Notes: generated by a model from the letters alone, not told the origin. DNA of 7,154 nt from an uncultured Planctomycetaceae bacterium (GCA_937926325.1 CALAZQ010000613.1:1-7154), one strand, 5' to 3'; shown: positions 1 through 6,379, counted from the first letter of the stretch. Numbers and translations: made by a program.

Positions 1-600
1 GTCGCCAACGTGCCGCCGCAGGGGGGCCGCAAGCATCCCGAGCAGCAGTACATCCAGATCGACACCTCCAACATCCTGTTTATCTGTGGCGGCACCTTCG
101 TCGGCATGGACAAGATCATCGCCCGGCGACTGGGGAAGCGGACGATCGGCTTTGGCCAGCCGAGTGGGTTCAATGGCGATGCCGATCTCGCCGAACTGCT
201 TCCGCAGATCGACTCAGACGACATCCTCGAGTTCGGCCTGATTCCCGAACTGGTCGGCCGGCTGCCGGTGATCTCGTCGTTGCAGCCGCTCAATGCCGAG
301 GCACTCGTGCGGGTGTTGCTCGAGCCTCGCAACGCCCTGGTCAAGCAGTACCAAAAACTCTTCGAGATGGAGAACTGCAAGCTCGAGTTCACCGATGAGG
401 CCCTGCTGGCGATCGCCCGGCGGGCCCTCAAGAAGGAAACCGGAGCCCGGGGCCTGCGGTCGATCATGGAGGACGTCATGCTCGACGTGATGTTCGACCT
501 GCCCGAGCATGCCGGGAGCACCTACCTGGTCGAGGCAGCCCATGTCGATGACAAGCAGCCGCTGCTCCCGATCCGCGAGGCCCGGCCGAAAAGCGCCTGA
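1..600 (+). CDS. clpX: ATP-dependent Clp protease ATP-binding subunit ClpX (C-terminal part, 5' end outside window)
   Basis: ClpX is a cytoplasmic AAA+ unfoldase that forms a hexamer, unfolds tagged proteins and feeds them to the ClpP peptidase. The frame is open from base 1, so 199 C-terminal residues are visible; the N-terminal zinc-binding domain and Walker A/B motifs lie upstream. Visible marks, numbered from base 1: the RKH pore loop (residues 10-12, within PPQGGRKHP), the LFICGG strand, the IGF loop that docks on ClpP (residues 49-51, bases 145-153), GLIPELVGR with the likely arginine finger at residue 87 (bases 259-261), and the sensor-2 GARGLR motif with its arginine at residue 150 (bases 448-450). 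The C-terminal small domain ends normally at TGA 598-600. An intact IGF loop implies a ClpP partner; clpP often lies just upstream but cannot be seen here. The match to the E. coli ClpX C-terminus is close along its whole length, so the identification is firm. Confidence 0.97.
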   Translation, partial: VANVPPQGGRKHPEQQYIQIDTSNILFICGGTFVGMDKIIARRLGKRTIGFGQPSGFNGDADLAELLPQIDSDDILEFGLIPELVGRLPVISSLQPLNAEALVRVLLEPRNALVKQYQKLFEMENCKLEFTDEALLAIARRALKKETGARGLRSIMEDVMLDVMFDLPEHAGSTYLVEAAHVDDKQPLLPIREARPKSA

Positions 601-607
601 CCGACTG

Positions 608-1735
608 TCAGGAGGCGAGGCGGTTGAGGGCAGCAATGCCGCGGTCGAGCATCGCGTCAGGCACGGTGTAAGAGAGCCTGAAGTGGGTGTCGGCCGTTCC
701 GAAGACGCTGCCGGGTACGACCAGCAGTTGTTCTTCGGCAACTGCCCGCTCGGCGAAGGCCTGGCCTGATCCGCCGGGGGCCTCCGGATAGAGATAGAAG
801 GCGCCGCCCGGGCGGTTGAACCGATAACGGCCTTCCAGGCCCGCGATCAGCTTGTCCCGCTTGCGGCGGCATTCGGCCAGGGGGGCAGACATGTCGCAGT
901 CGAGGGCCGCCACCGCGGCCCACTGGCCGACCTGTGGAGCGCAGACGAACGTGTACTGCTGCAGGGTTGTGCAGGCCTCGATGATTTCCTGGGGGCCATG
1001 CACCCAGCCGACCCGCCAGCCCGTCATGGCGTGTGATTTGGAGAAGCCGTCGAGCACGACCACCCGGTCGCTGAAGCTGGCCGCCGAGACAAAGGGACTG
1101 TCGTAGCAGTAGCGGCCGTAGAGTTCGTCGCTGACCAGCGTCAGGCCGTGGCCCTCCGCAAGTTCCGCCAAGGCCTGGAGCCTGTCAGCCGGTACCACCA
1201 TGCCGGTCGGATTATTGGGGCTGTTCAGCAGGATCGCCTTGGTCCGGGGACTGATGGCAGCCGCCACCCGATCGACATCGATCGTGAACGAGGGGGCGGT
1301 GTCGATGGCCACGCAGCGGCCGCCAAGAAATTCAATCAGCGGCCGGTACATCACGAAGGCAGGCTCGAAGATGATGACCTCATCGCCCGGGTCGATCAGC
1401 GTCATCAGCGTCAGCACCAGGCCGCCACTGGTTCCGCTGGTCACACAGAGGGTTCGCTCGGGCTGGCCGAGCTGCTGCCGCGTCGCTGCCTCGAGACGTT
1501 CCCGCAGTTCGGGAATGCCCTGGGTGACGGTATAACCATTCCTGCCGGCATTGGTTGCCGCGCAGGCCGCCTCGCTGGCGGCTGCCGGCATTGGAAAGTC
1601 AGGCTGCCCGATCGATAGGTTGATCGGATCGGGCAGGCTTCGCATCAGGTCGAAGACCCGACGGATTCCTGATGAGTCAAAGGCGGCAGCCCGCCGGGAG
1701 ACGACGGAGCGGGCGGAATCAGCGGAGGCGTCCAC
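608..1735 (-). CDS. Pyridoxal-phosphate-dependent class I/II aminotransferase
   Basis: A 375-residue fold-type I aminotransferase, cytoplasmic, moving an amino group between an amino acid and a 2-oxo acid. It resembles the I-gamma aspartate/aromatic/alanine aminotransferase group. Visible: the N-terminal INLSIGQPDFP substrate-site segment (residues 39-49), SGTSGG for cofactor phosphate (100-105), NSPNNPTG with the PLP-ring asparagine at 175, SDELY with Asp203 to the pyridine nitrogen, the Schiff-base lysine K233 in FSKSHAMTGWR, phosphate-binding R241, and the substrate-carboxylate arginine R353 in HFRLSY. All key residues are present and the length is normal. The start is GTG at 1735-1733, the first start available, six bases after the stop of the upstream thioredoxin gene. 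There is no good Shine-Dalgarno site (only GGCGGG about 13 bases off), so translational coupling is likely. The exact substrate cannot be read from sequence. It could be aspartate, alanine or a broader aminotransferase, so no symbol is given. Confidence 0.93.
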   Translation of the reverse strand: MDASADSARSVVSRRAAAFDSSGIRRVFDLMRSLPDPINLSIGQPDFPMPAAASEAACAATNAGRNGYTVTQGIPELRERLEAATRQQLGQPERTLCVTSGTSGGLVLTLMTLIDPGDEVIIFEPAFVMYRPLIEFLGGRCVAIDTAPSFTIDVDRVAAAISPRTKAILLNSPNNPTGMVVPADRLQALAELAEGHGLTLVSDELYGRYCYDSPFVSAASFSDRVVVLDGFSKSHAMTGWRVGWVHGPQEIIEACTTLQQYTFVCAPQVGQWAAVAALDCDMSAPLAECRRKRDKLIAGLEGRYRFNRPGGAFYLYPEAPGGSGQAFAERAVAEEQLLVVPGSVFGTADTHFRLSYTVPDAMLDRGIAALNRLAS

Positions 1736-1741
1736 GCGGCG

Positions 1742-2932
1742 TCAGCTACCCGCCACGGCCTTGCCGCTGAAGATCTTGTCGAGTTGCTCACCCAGCCGCT
1801 CACCGCGGGCATTGAGCGTGATGACGTTACCGTCCCGGCCGATCAGAATGACCGTGGGAATTCCGCTGATGCCGTAGTAGGTGGCCAGGGGATGCTGCCA
1901 GCCGGCCCCCTCCGAGGGCTCAAACAGAATCGGCCAGGGGATCTTCCGGTCGCTGACGAACTTCTCAAGGGCCTCACGGTCCTGATCAAGGCTGATGCCA
2001 ACCACCTCAAACCCCTGGTTGTGATACTTGTTGTACTGCTCCAGCACATTGGGGATTTCGGCCACGCAGGGGCCGCACCAGGTTGCCCAGAAATCGACCA
2101 GCACCACCTTGCCGGCAAGCGTCTGCTGGTCGAAGGGCTGGCCATTGAGGAGGGTGCCGCTGATCTCCATCGGGTTGCCCGGCAGCGACAGCCGTCGCAG
2201 CGTACCGGCGAAACTTGCTGCCATCTGGCGAATGCTTTCGTTGCTGCTGGTGGCAAAGATCGGGCCGAAGGCCTCGTAGGCCTGGCGGGCGGCGGCTTCA
2301 CCCCCCGGCATATGCTCGAAGGCGCTGGCCAACTGCATGGCCAGCCCCGCGGTGGCCGAGTCGTTCGGATTGGCCTCGAGCAGTTGCTTGGCCTGGCCAA
2401 TCAGGCCGGCCGCCGCGGCGACATCCCGCTTGGCGAACAGTTCCTGCGCCTGAGACACGAGCAGCAGCCGTTTGGCTTCCATCGCCAGCGATGGCGAGTC
2501 GCTGTTCACCAGCGTCGTGGCAAACTGATTGAGCGTGGCGGCGGCAGTTTCATCCCCCAGGCGGCCCAGCATCATCAGGCTTTCGAGCTTGGCGGTCGCC
2601 AACTCTTCATAGGCGGCGTCGGTCGTCTGCAGCTGGTCCAGAGCCTTGTCAGCGGCGGCAACCGTCGCGGTCGCCACCTGCTTCATGTATTGCATCATCT
2701 GCTGCCGGGATGAGGGTCGGACATTGTTTTGCTTGATTGAGCGGATGTATTCGAGCAACTGCTCCGGCGTCCCTTCGGGCACCGGTGGCAGCTTGAACTG
2801 GCCCCCAGCCTGCGGGCCGGCCGCCTGGGGATCAGCCGCCAGCGTCTGACCCGGCTGCAGGCTGGTCACCAGGGCGGTCAACGTGAGGATGTGGCCCAGC
2901 AACAAGCTGAGCAGGGCAGGGGAGCGAACCAT
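1742..2932 (-). CDS. Exported TlpA-like thioredoxin-fold protein with N-terminal helical domain
   Basis: A 396-residue secreted or periplasmic thiol-disulfide oxidoreductase candidate. Residues 1-33 form a signal peptide (MVRSP, hydrophobic ALLSLLLGHILTLTALV, cleavage near TLAA). Residues 45-250 are almost wholly helix-like, Ala/Leu/Gln-rich and TPR-like in feel, without a motif I can name. Residues 256-396 are a TlpA/AhpC-TSA thioredoxin domain: GTLLNGQPFDQQTLAGK, then VDFWATWCGPC with redox cysteines C286 and C289, VVGISLDQD, and the cis-proline loop GIPT (P359). The family reduces or isomerises disulfides outside the cytoplasm, for example in cytochrome c maturation, but this substrate is unknown. 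The frame extends upstream to 3169, but ATG 2932 is chosen because the signal peptide begins there and a GAGG Shine-Dalgarno site sits six bases before it. The next gene, an aminotransferase, starts six bases after its stop. Confidence 0.92.
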   Translation of the reverse strand: MVRSPALLSLLLGHILTLTALVTSLQPGQTLAADPQAAGPQAGGQFKLPPVPEGTPEQLLEYIRSIKQNNVRPSSRQQMMQYMKQVATATVAAADKALDQLQTTDAAYEELATAKLESLMMLGRLGDETAAATLNQFATTLVNSDSPSLAMEAKRLLLVSQAQELFAKRDVAAAAGLIGQAKQLLEANPNDSATAGLAMQLASAFEHMPGGEAAARQAYEAFGPIFATSSNESIRQMAASFAGTLRRLSLPGNPMEISGTLLNGQPFDQQTLAGKVVLVDFWATWCGPCVAEIPNVLEQYNKYHNQGFEVVGISLDQDREALEKFVSDRKIPWPILFEPSEGAGWQHPLATYYGISGIPTVILIGRDGNVITLNARGERLGEQLDKIFSGKAVAGS

Positions 2933-2938
2933 CGCGGG

Positions 2939-2942
2939 CCTC
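2939..2942 (-). promoter_or_regulatory. Shine-Dalgarno site of the TlpA-like gene
   Basis: On the minus strand GAGG lies six bases before ATG 2932-2930. This spacing decides the start in favour of the signal-peptide methionine over upstream in-frame starts as far as 3169. Confidence 0.6.
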
Positions 2943-3055
2943 GTGTGCGTGCGGAAGCAAAGGGGTGCCAGAAGGACGGAAGCCGAGAGAAACCTCTCCC
3001 GACGAGTGAGAAGCCTACTCCCGGGAGCTCTGCCGCGGCAATTCCTGGTTTTTTC

Positions 3056-3106
3056 GTCGGCCCCGACTGCTCGAGCCGTCAGCTCGTGGGGCCCCGGCTG
3101 CCGGGG
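3056..3106 (-). terminator. GC-rich hairpin cluster behind the DUF11 gene, possible terminator without U-tract
   Basis: Reading the minus strand from the DUF11 stop (3113-3111), a 7-bp inverted repeat CCCCGGC-A-GCCGGGG begins four bases later (3106-3092); as RNA it would fold with about six pairs and a three-base loop. It is followed by CGAGC-TGACG-GCTCG (3086-3072) and the short repeat in GTCGGGGCCGAC (3067-3056). No T-run follows on the minus strand; the adjacent run is A. It is therefore not a classical intrinsic terminator. It could slow polymerase, protect the 3' end, or assist Rho. Confidence 0.35.
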
Positions 3107-3110
3107 TGAA

Positions 3111-4808
3111 TCAGCGGACGATGGCCCGGAAACGGACGAATCCTCCTGCCCCTGCCGGCAGCGGTTCAAGCAGCCGCCAGGAGAGCTTCAGTCCGCCCGT
3201 CGCGGCAGACTCGGTGCCGATCTCGGCCGGCAGACTCGCCGCCGGCGAGGCTGCGATAAGTTCGAGCCGGCCGGGAAGCACATCAACGACCACGATGTCG
3301 GTGAGGGGAACATCGCCAGAGTTGAGAAAGGCGATGGTGAAGTCGAGTTCCTCGCCGATTCGCACGGCGTCGCTGCCGGCTCGCTTGCAAAGCGTCAATT
3401 CTGCCCGTCCGGGCGACTCGACCCGGAGGGTGGCAGTTCCTCGCCCCGCTGAGACAACCTCTGCCGCCCGCTCGTTGATCACGGCATTGGCTGCCGTGAG
3501 CGTGGTCCAGGCGACCGGCACGTCGAGCCCAACCGCCTCGGCGAGCCGTTCCCGACGACCGGCCGACTCGGGCTGGAGTTCTCCCGCCCGCTCGACGGGC
3601 CGTAGGTTCCCGAGAGATTCCTCAGGCAGGGCGGCGGCATCGACCCCGAGGGGACCGGAACGTTCTTCGACCGCCAGCCCCATCCGGGCCTTGCGGGCGG
3701 CCCGGACTGCCACCTGTTGTTCCGCAGCGGCGACCGGCTGCAGCGATCGTTCGTTTGCCAGGCTGGTGTCGGTCGTCACTCCGCCGGGACCAATGGGAAG
3801 TGTCTCTTCGAAGAGCCGGACAACCTGGCGGACCGATCCGAAGCGGGGCGAATAGACACATTCGCAGTTGGCAACCGCCAGTTTCGATTCAGCCTCTGCC
3901 GTGGCTGCTGTCGCCGGCTCACCCACTGCGGGCCGATAGCGAGCCACGGTGTCTCCCGCTGAGAGCCCGATGATTGCCAGTCGGCCCTCGGGCCGGGCCG
4001 GCTGAAACCAGTCACCGCCGTCACAGATTGGTGGCGGCACGATCGCTGGCTGTTGCGGAACGGGGAGCAGCACCGGTCCTTCCTGGCAGGGGCCGCCAGC
4101 TGTCGGCGGGTGCAGCCGGGCAGGGGAGGACGCCAGCGGCATCCGGTTGCCCAGCGTCAACATGGCAATCGGCTCGCCAAGGGTGCGGGCCACCTCGAGG
4201 CAGTCATCGCCGGGCCGGACGTCGAACCAGCGGCTGGCCAGGACGTCGGCCGCCTCCGGCTCGTGCGAGACGTAGACCGCCCGCCTGACATGGCTGCCGA
4301 CGGTTGCCTCGTCGAGATCGTCACGGTCGATGACCAGTTCGATCGGGAACCGCCACCGTTGGCCGGGCGGCGCGGCGAGCGGTGCCAGCACCAGCAGGGA
4401 CGGATAGAGCTCGTCGGCGGGCCGGCCCGGAATCCCCGTCAGCCGCAGCCGGTAGCTGCGGCCGGGCACCAGCCCGACGCGGGCCGGCAGCCGTTGCGGC
4501 GGTGACCAGCCTTCAACGGTTTCGACCGCCAGTTCCAGCCCCTCTGGGCCCCGAACCTCCAGTGGCTGCAGCAGGCCTGACACCTGATCCGGACGGGGAC
4601 CGAACTGCGGGAGGCGGATGTTGCCAATCGCTCCCGGTCCAGTGCTCGCGGTAATGGCAGCTTTCTGCCTGGGATCAGCGGAGTCGGCAGCAGGTGCCAA
4701 TTCCGTTCCCAGGGTCAAGCCGGTTATCACCAGCGTTCCGCCAAGAACCCGCAGCGCGGACCCTGTCCGGATAGAGGTGTCAGACTTCTTCCACAGTCTG
4801 TTGGTCAT
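3111..4808 (-). CDS. Exported DUF11-domain protein with paralogous N-terminal domain
   Basis: A 565-residue exported protein of unknown function. Residues 1-40 are a signal peptide (NRLWKK basic start, hydrophobic stretch VLGGTLVITGLTLG, cleavage near APA/AD). Residues 87-225 form a domain related to one in the upstream lipoprotein: both contain YRL-K/R-LT-x-IPGR, ELYP and a DLD-xx-T-x-G segment. Residues 261-335 form a second module (CDGGDWF, GLSAGDTVARY, CECVYSPRFGSVR). A charged Ala/Glu/Arg-rich linker follows (355-425). Residues 466-565 are one DUF11 unit, an Ig-like beta-sandwich (AELTLCKRAG, IGEELDFTIAFLNSGDVPLTDIVV, DVLPGRLELI). DUF11 units occur in bacterial surface proteins, including chlamydial OmcB from the same PVC superphylum. 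ATG 4808 is chosen because the signal peptide starts there. No Shine-Dalgarno site precedes it, and no ATG, GTG or TTG occurs in the nearby upstream codons. The 103 bp separating it from the lipoprotein gene show no terminator, so co-transcription is likely. Confidence 0.88.
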   Translation of the reverse strand: MTNRLWKKSDTSIRTGSALRVLGGTLVITGLTLGTELAPAADSADPRQKAAITASTGPGAIGNIRLPQFGPRPDQVSGLLQPLEVRGPEGLELAVETVEGWSPPQRLPARVGLVPGRSYRLRLTGIPGRPADELYPSLLVLAPLAAPPGQRWRFPIELVIDRDDLDEATVGSHVRRAVYVSHEPEAADVLASRWFDVRPGDDCLEVARTLGEPIAMLTLGNRMPLASSPARLHPPTAGGPCQEGPVLLPVPQQPAIVPPPICDGGDWFQPARPEGRLAIIGLSAGDTVARYRPAVGEPATAATAEAESKLAVANCECVYSPRFGSVRQVVRLFEETLPIGPGGVTTDTSLANERSLQPVAAAEQQVAVRAARKARMGLAVEERSGPLGVDAAALPEESLGNLRPVERAGELQPESAGRRERLAEAVGLDVPVAWTTLTAANAVINERAAEVVSAGRGTATLRVESPGRAELTLCKRAGSDAVRIGEELDFTIAFLNSGDVPLTDIVVVDVLPGRLELIAASPAASLPAEIGTESAATGGLKLSWRLLEPLPAGAGGFVRFRAIVR

Positions 4809-4911
4809 TGGGGTAACGGTGTCGTCGATCAGGTCGGTGGTCGATTGCCGGAGCCGCCTTGAGGATCCGGCCCAGGGGTCAGGCCGAGGCCAGGGAATCA
4901 GCCGGGAGGCC

Positions 4912-6153
4912 TCAGAAGGCGGGCGGCTCTGGTGGGCAGTCGTCCCGGCAGATGATGGCCGCAGCGGCCTCGGCATCGGGATCGGGACCACCGTTGTCGA
5001 CCCAGCGGGTCCGGTCCTCGCGGGGCTGCTTGAGGTGGATCTTGGGAATGTCCGACCGTTCGGCGACATAGGCCCGTGTGGCCGGCTTCGGATAGCTGAT
5101 GCCGGGTGCCTGCTGAACATGCAGTTTCAGGTGCCGCGTCGGACCGGGCAGGCTGGTTCGGGTGTGGTTGGTGATGGTGTGCTTCTGCAGGCCGGCCGGG
5201 ATCCCCAGGGGCACGTGGGCCGGACCGGGCAGGCCGATCGGGGTGCCGGTGATCGGCATGCCATACGAGGGCGTGGTCATGCCGGCGACAAAGGCGGGTG
5301 GCAGCTGGGCAGGATCACCCCCGCAGGGCATGCCCAGCGGCATGCCCGCCGCCATGCCACCGCCGCCGTTTGCTGCCACCGCCCCGTCGATCACCGCCGA
5401 TTCAAGATCCTTGTTCCCGATGCGGATGATCGCCAGGATCGAGCCGCGGCGGTCAGCTTCGACGACCGGATCGATCCCCGGATCGAGGCGGGTGCTCACC
5501 AGCGTCTCGACGCCGGCGACGGCCAGCTCTTGATAGTCGGGGTCGGGCAGGTAGACCACCTTGGTGACGAAGTTCCCGGTGGTGACCTGGTCGAGGTCCT
5601 CGTCGGTCAGTTGGACCGGCACCGTGTTGTGGGCGATGAAGGCGGCCGTCCGCGGGGTCACCGGGGCGACCTCCAGCGTCGGGTAGAGCTCAATCCCTTC
5701 GCGGCCCGGAATACTCGTGAGCTTGAGCCGGTAGATCGCCCCCTGCGGAAAGTCGTAACGACCGGGAGCGACCAGCGGGGTCGAGTCAAAGCCACCGGCC
5801 GTACTGACGTCCCAGCGAATCTGCATGCCGTCGGGGCCGATGAAGCCGATCTGCGACATCGCCTGGCTGGGGGCCTGCAGCATCGCCCCTTCCGGCATCA
5901 TGCCCTCCGGGCTGCCCGGTGGGAGCATTTCCTCATAGCCGACCGGTCGGATGATGCCGGGGCCGGGCCCATCGACACCCGGGCCGGGGTGGGCCAGCAT
6001 CGCCGGGGGCGGCAGAACGTTGGACTTTGGCTGGGCCACCGGCCGCAGGTCGGCCAGCCCGGTCAGCGGGGAGTTGGCTGGAATGTGGCAGCCTGTCAGG
6101 GCGGTTGCCAGGGAGAGCCCAACCAGTTTTTGCAGATGTCTGTTCCGTCTCAC
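4912..6153 (-). CDS. Predicted lipoprotein sharing a domain with the adjacent DUF11 protein
   Basis: A 413-residue protein of unknown function, predicted to be lipid-anchored outside the cytoplasmic membrane. Residues 1-22 carry a basic start (MRRNRHLQK), a hydrophobic core and the lipobox LTGC with C22 as the lipidated residue. Residues 40-100 are rich in Pro, Gly and Met. Residues 106-250 are the domain shared with the DUF11 protein (GPDGMQIRW, YRLKLTSIPGREGIELYPTL, DEDLDQVTTGNFVTKVVYLP, LAIIRIGNKDLE). Residues 262-320 are a Gly/Met/Pro-rich linker with repeated GMP-like steps. Residues 320-370 are a basic conserved-looking tail (GLQKHTITNHTR, KLHVQQAPGISYPKP). The C-terminus has C402 and C406. 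The start is GTG 6153-6151, fixed by the lipobox and by GGAGG seven bases upstream; the frame runs on to 6300, but that extension has no signal-like start. It heads a minus-strand pair with the DUF11 gene and diverges from the LolA-like gene. Confidence 0.88.
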   Translation of the reverse strand: MRRNRHLQKLVGLSLATALTGCHIPANSPLTGLADLRPVAQPKSNVLPPPAMLAHPGPGVDGPGPGIIRPVGYEEMLPPGSPEGMMPEGAMLQAPSQAMSQIGFIGPDGMQIRWDVSTAGGFDSTPLVAPGRYDFPQGAIYRLKLTSIPGREGIELYPTLEVAPVTPRTAAFIAHNTVPVQLTDEDLDQVTTGNFVTKVVYLPDPDYQELAVAGVETLVSTRLDPGIDPVVEADRRGSILAIIRIGNKDLESAVIDGAVAANGGGGMAAGMPLGMPCGGDPAQLPPAFVAGMTTPSYGMPITGTPIGLPGPAHVPLGIPAGLQKHTITNHTRTSLPGPTRHLKLHVQQAPGISYPKPATRAYVAERSDIPKIHLKQPREDRTRWVDNGGPDPDAEAAAAIICRDDCPPEPPAF

Positions 6154-6160
6154 GTCGGTG

Positions 6161-6165
6161 CCTCC
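6161..6165 (-). promoter_or_regulatory. Shine-Dalgarno site of the lipoprotein gene
   Basis: A full GGAGG on the minus strand, seven bases before GTG 6153-6151. It supports the GTG start, which gives a short signal sequence ending in a lipobox. Confidence 0.75.
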
Positions 6166-6187
6166 AAGGCCCAGGAAACCGTTTCGA

Positions 6188-6232
6188 GCGTAGGGGTGGT
6201 TCGGGACGCGTCCCGTGCAATCGGCGTAGGGG
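6188..6232. repeat. Pair of 9-bp direct repeats flanking the palindrome
   Basis: GCGTAGGGG occurs at 6188-6196 and again at 6224-6232, 36 bases apart from start to start, one on each side of the 14-bp palindrome. The symmetric arrangement suggests a compound regulatory site rather than chance, although G-rich 9-mers are not rare in DNA of this composition. Confidence 0.45.
6202..6215. promoter_or_regulatory. Perfect 14-bp palindrome, candidate operator
   Basis: CGGGACGCGTCCCG is fully self-complementary, centred between 6208 and 6209. It lies 48 bases upstream of the lipoprotein GTG and about 150 bases upstream of the likely start of the divergent gene. It fits a binding site for a dimeric regulator controlling one or both genes. 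In RNA it could also form a hairpin in the lipoprotein leader, though with no room for a proper loop. The regulator is unknown. Confidence 0.45.
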
Positions 6233-6366
6233 AGAGCAGGGCCGATGGCGTACACTGCCCGGCTCCCCGAGTCATTGGCGGCCGGCGGATTCGCCGCCAT
6301 GCCTTCGGATATGTCGTCCTTTCCGGATCGAAATCTTTGGGAAAACCGGCAAACTCTTCCCCGTTG

Positions 6367-6379
6367 GTGACACCGTCAC
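6367..6379. repeat. Short inverted repeat at the likely start of the LolA-like gene
   Basis: GTGAC-ACC-GTCAC is a perfect 5-bp inverted repeat with a three-base spacer. Its first three bases are the suggested GTG start codon. It could be an operator half-site pair or a small hairpin covering the start, or chance. Low confidence. Confidence 0.25.

Larger units (their letters stand above)
2933..3110. other. Intergenic region between the DUF11 gene and the TlpA-like gene
   Basis: A 178-bp gap between two minus-strand genes. It holds hairpins close behind the DUF11 stop (see the terminator entry), a perfect 10-bp palindrome CTCCCGGGAG at 3018-3027, a run of six T at 3049-3054 on the plus strand (six A on the minus strand), and the GAGG site of the TlpA-like gene. 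A very weak minus-strand promoter match, TTGCCG then TAGGCT 18 bases later (about 3013-3042), could serve the TlpA-like/aminotransferase pair; I would not rely on it. The size of the gap and the hairpins suggest that pair has its own transcription start. No coding sequence is supported here. Confidence 0.5.
6154..6366. other. Divergent intergenic control region
   Basis: About 213 bp between the lipoprotein gene (minus) and the LolA-like gene (plus). Besides the lipoprotein ribosome site it contains the palindrome and direct repeats listed separately, and G/C-rich inverted segments near 6277-6299. I could not identify convincing -35/-10 elements on either strand; planctomycete promoters often match the E. 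coli consensus poorly. Short open frames cross it on both strands, but none has a credible start or protein. Confidence 0.55.

Noticed and set aside
1784..2713. A 309-codon open frame on the plus strand, antisense to the TlpA-like gene
   Set aside because: It lies wholly opposite a gene with clear domains and a signal peptide; its protein has no recognisable motif, and long antisense frames are expected in GC-rich coding DNA.
3018..3027. 10-bp palindrome CTCCCGGGAG as a regulatory site
   Set aside because: Short GC palindromes are frequent at this base composition and nothing is paired with it; noted only in the intergenic entry.
2933..3169. An 79-residue N-terminal extension of the TlpA-like protein
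   Set aside because: It would bury the signal peptide inside the protein, it has a non-membrane, Arg/Ser-rich composition, and GAGG supports the start at 2932.
3106..3855. A 249-codon plus-strand frame opposite the DUF11 gene
   Set aside because: The product is Ser/Arg/Pro-rich low-complexity sequence typical of a reverse-strand shadow, and the minus-strand frame encodes a convincing DUF11 domain.
4809..5120. A 104-residue N-terminal extension of the DUF11 protein overlapping the lipoprotein gene
   Set aside because: It would overlap the end of the upstream gene and hide an evident signal peptide; the extension is Pro/Ser/Arg-rich shadow sequence.
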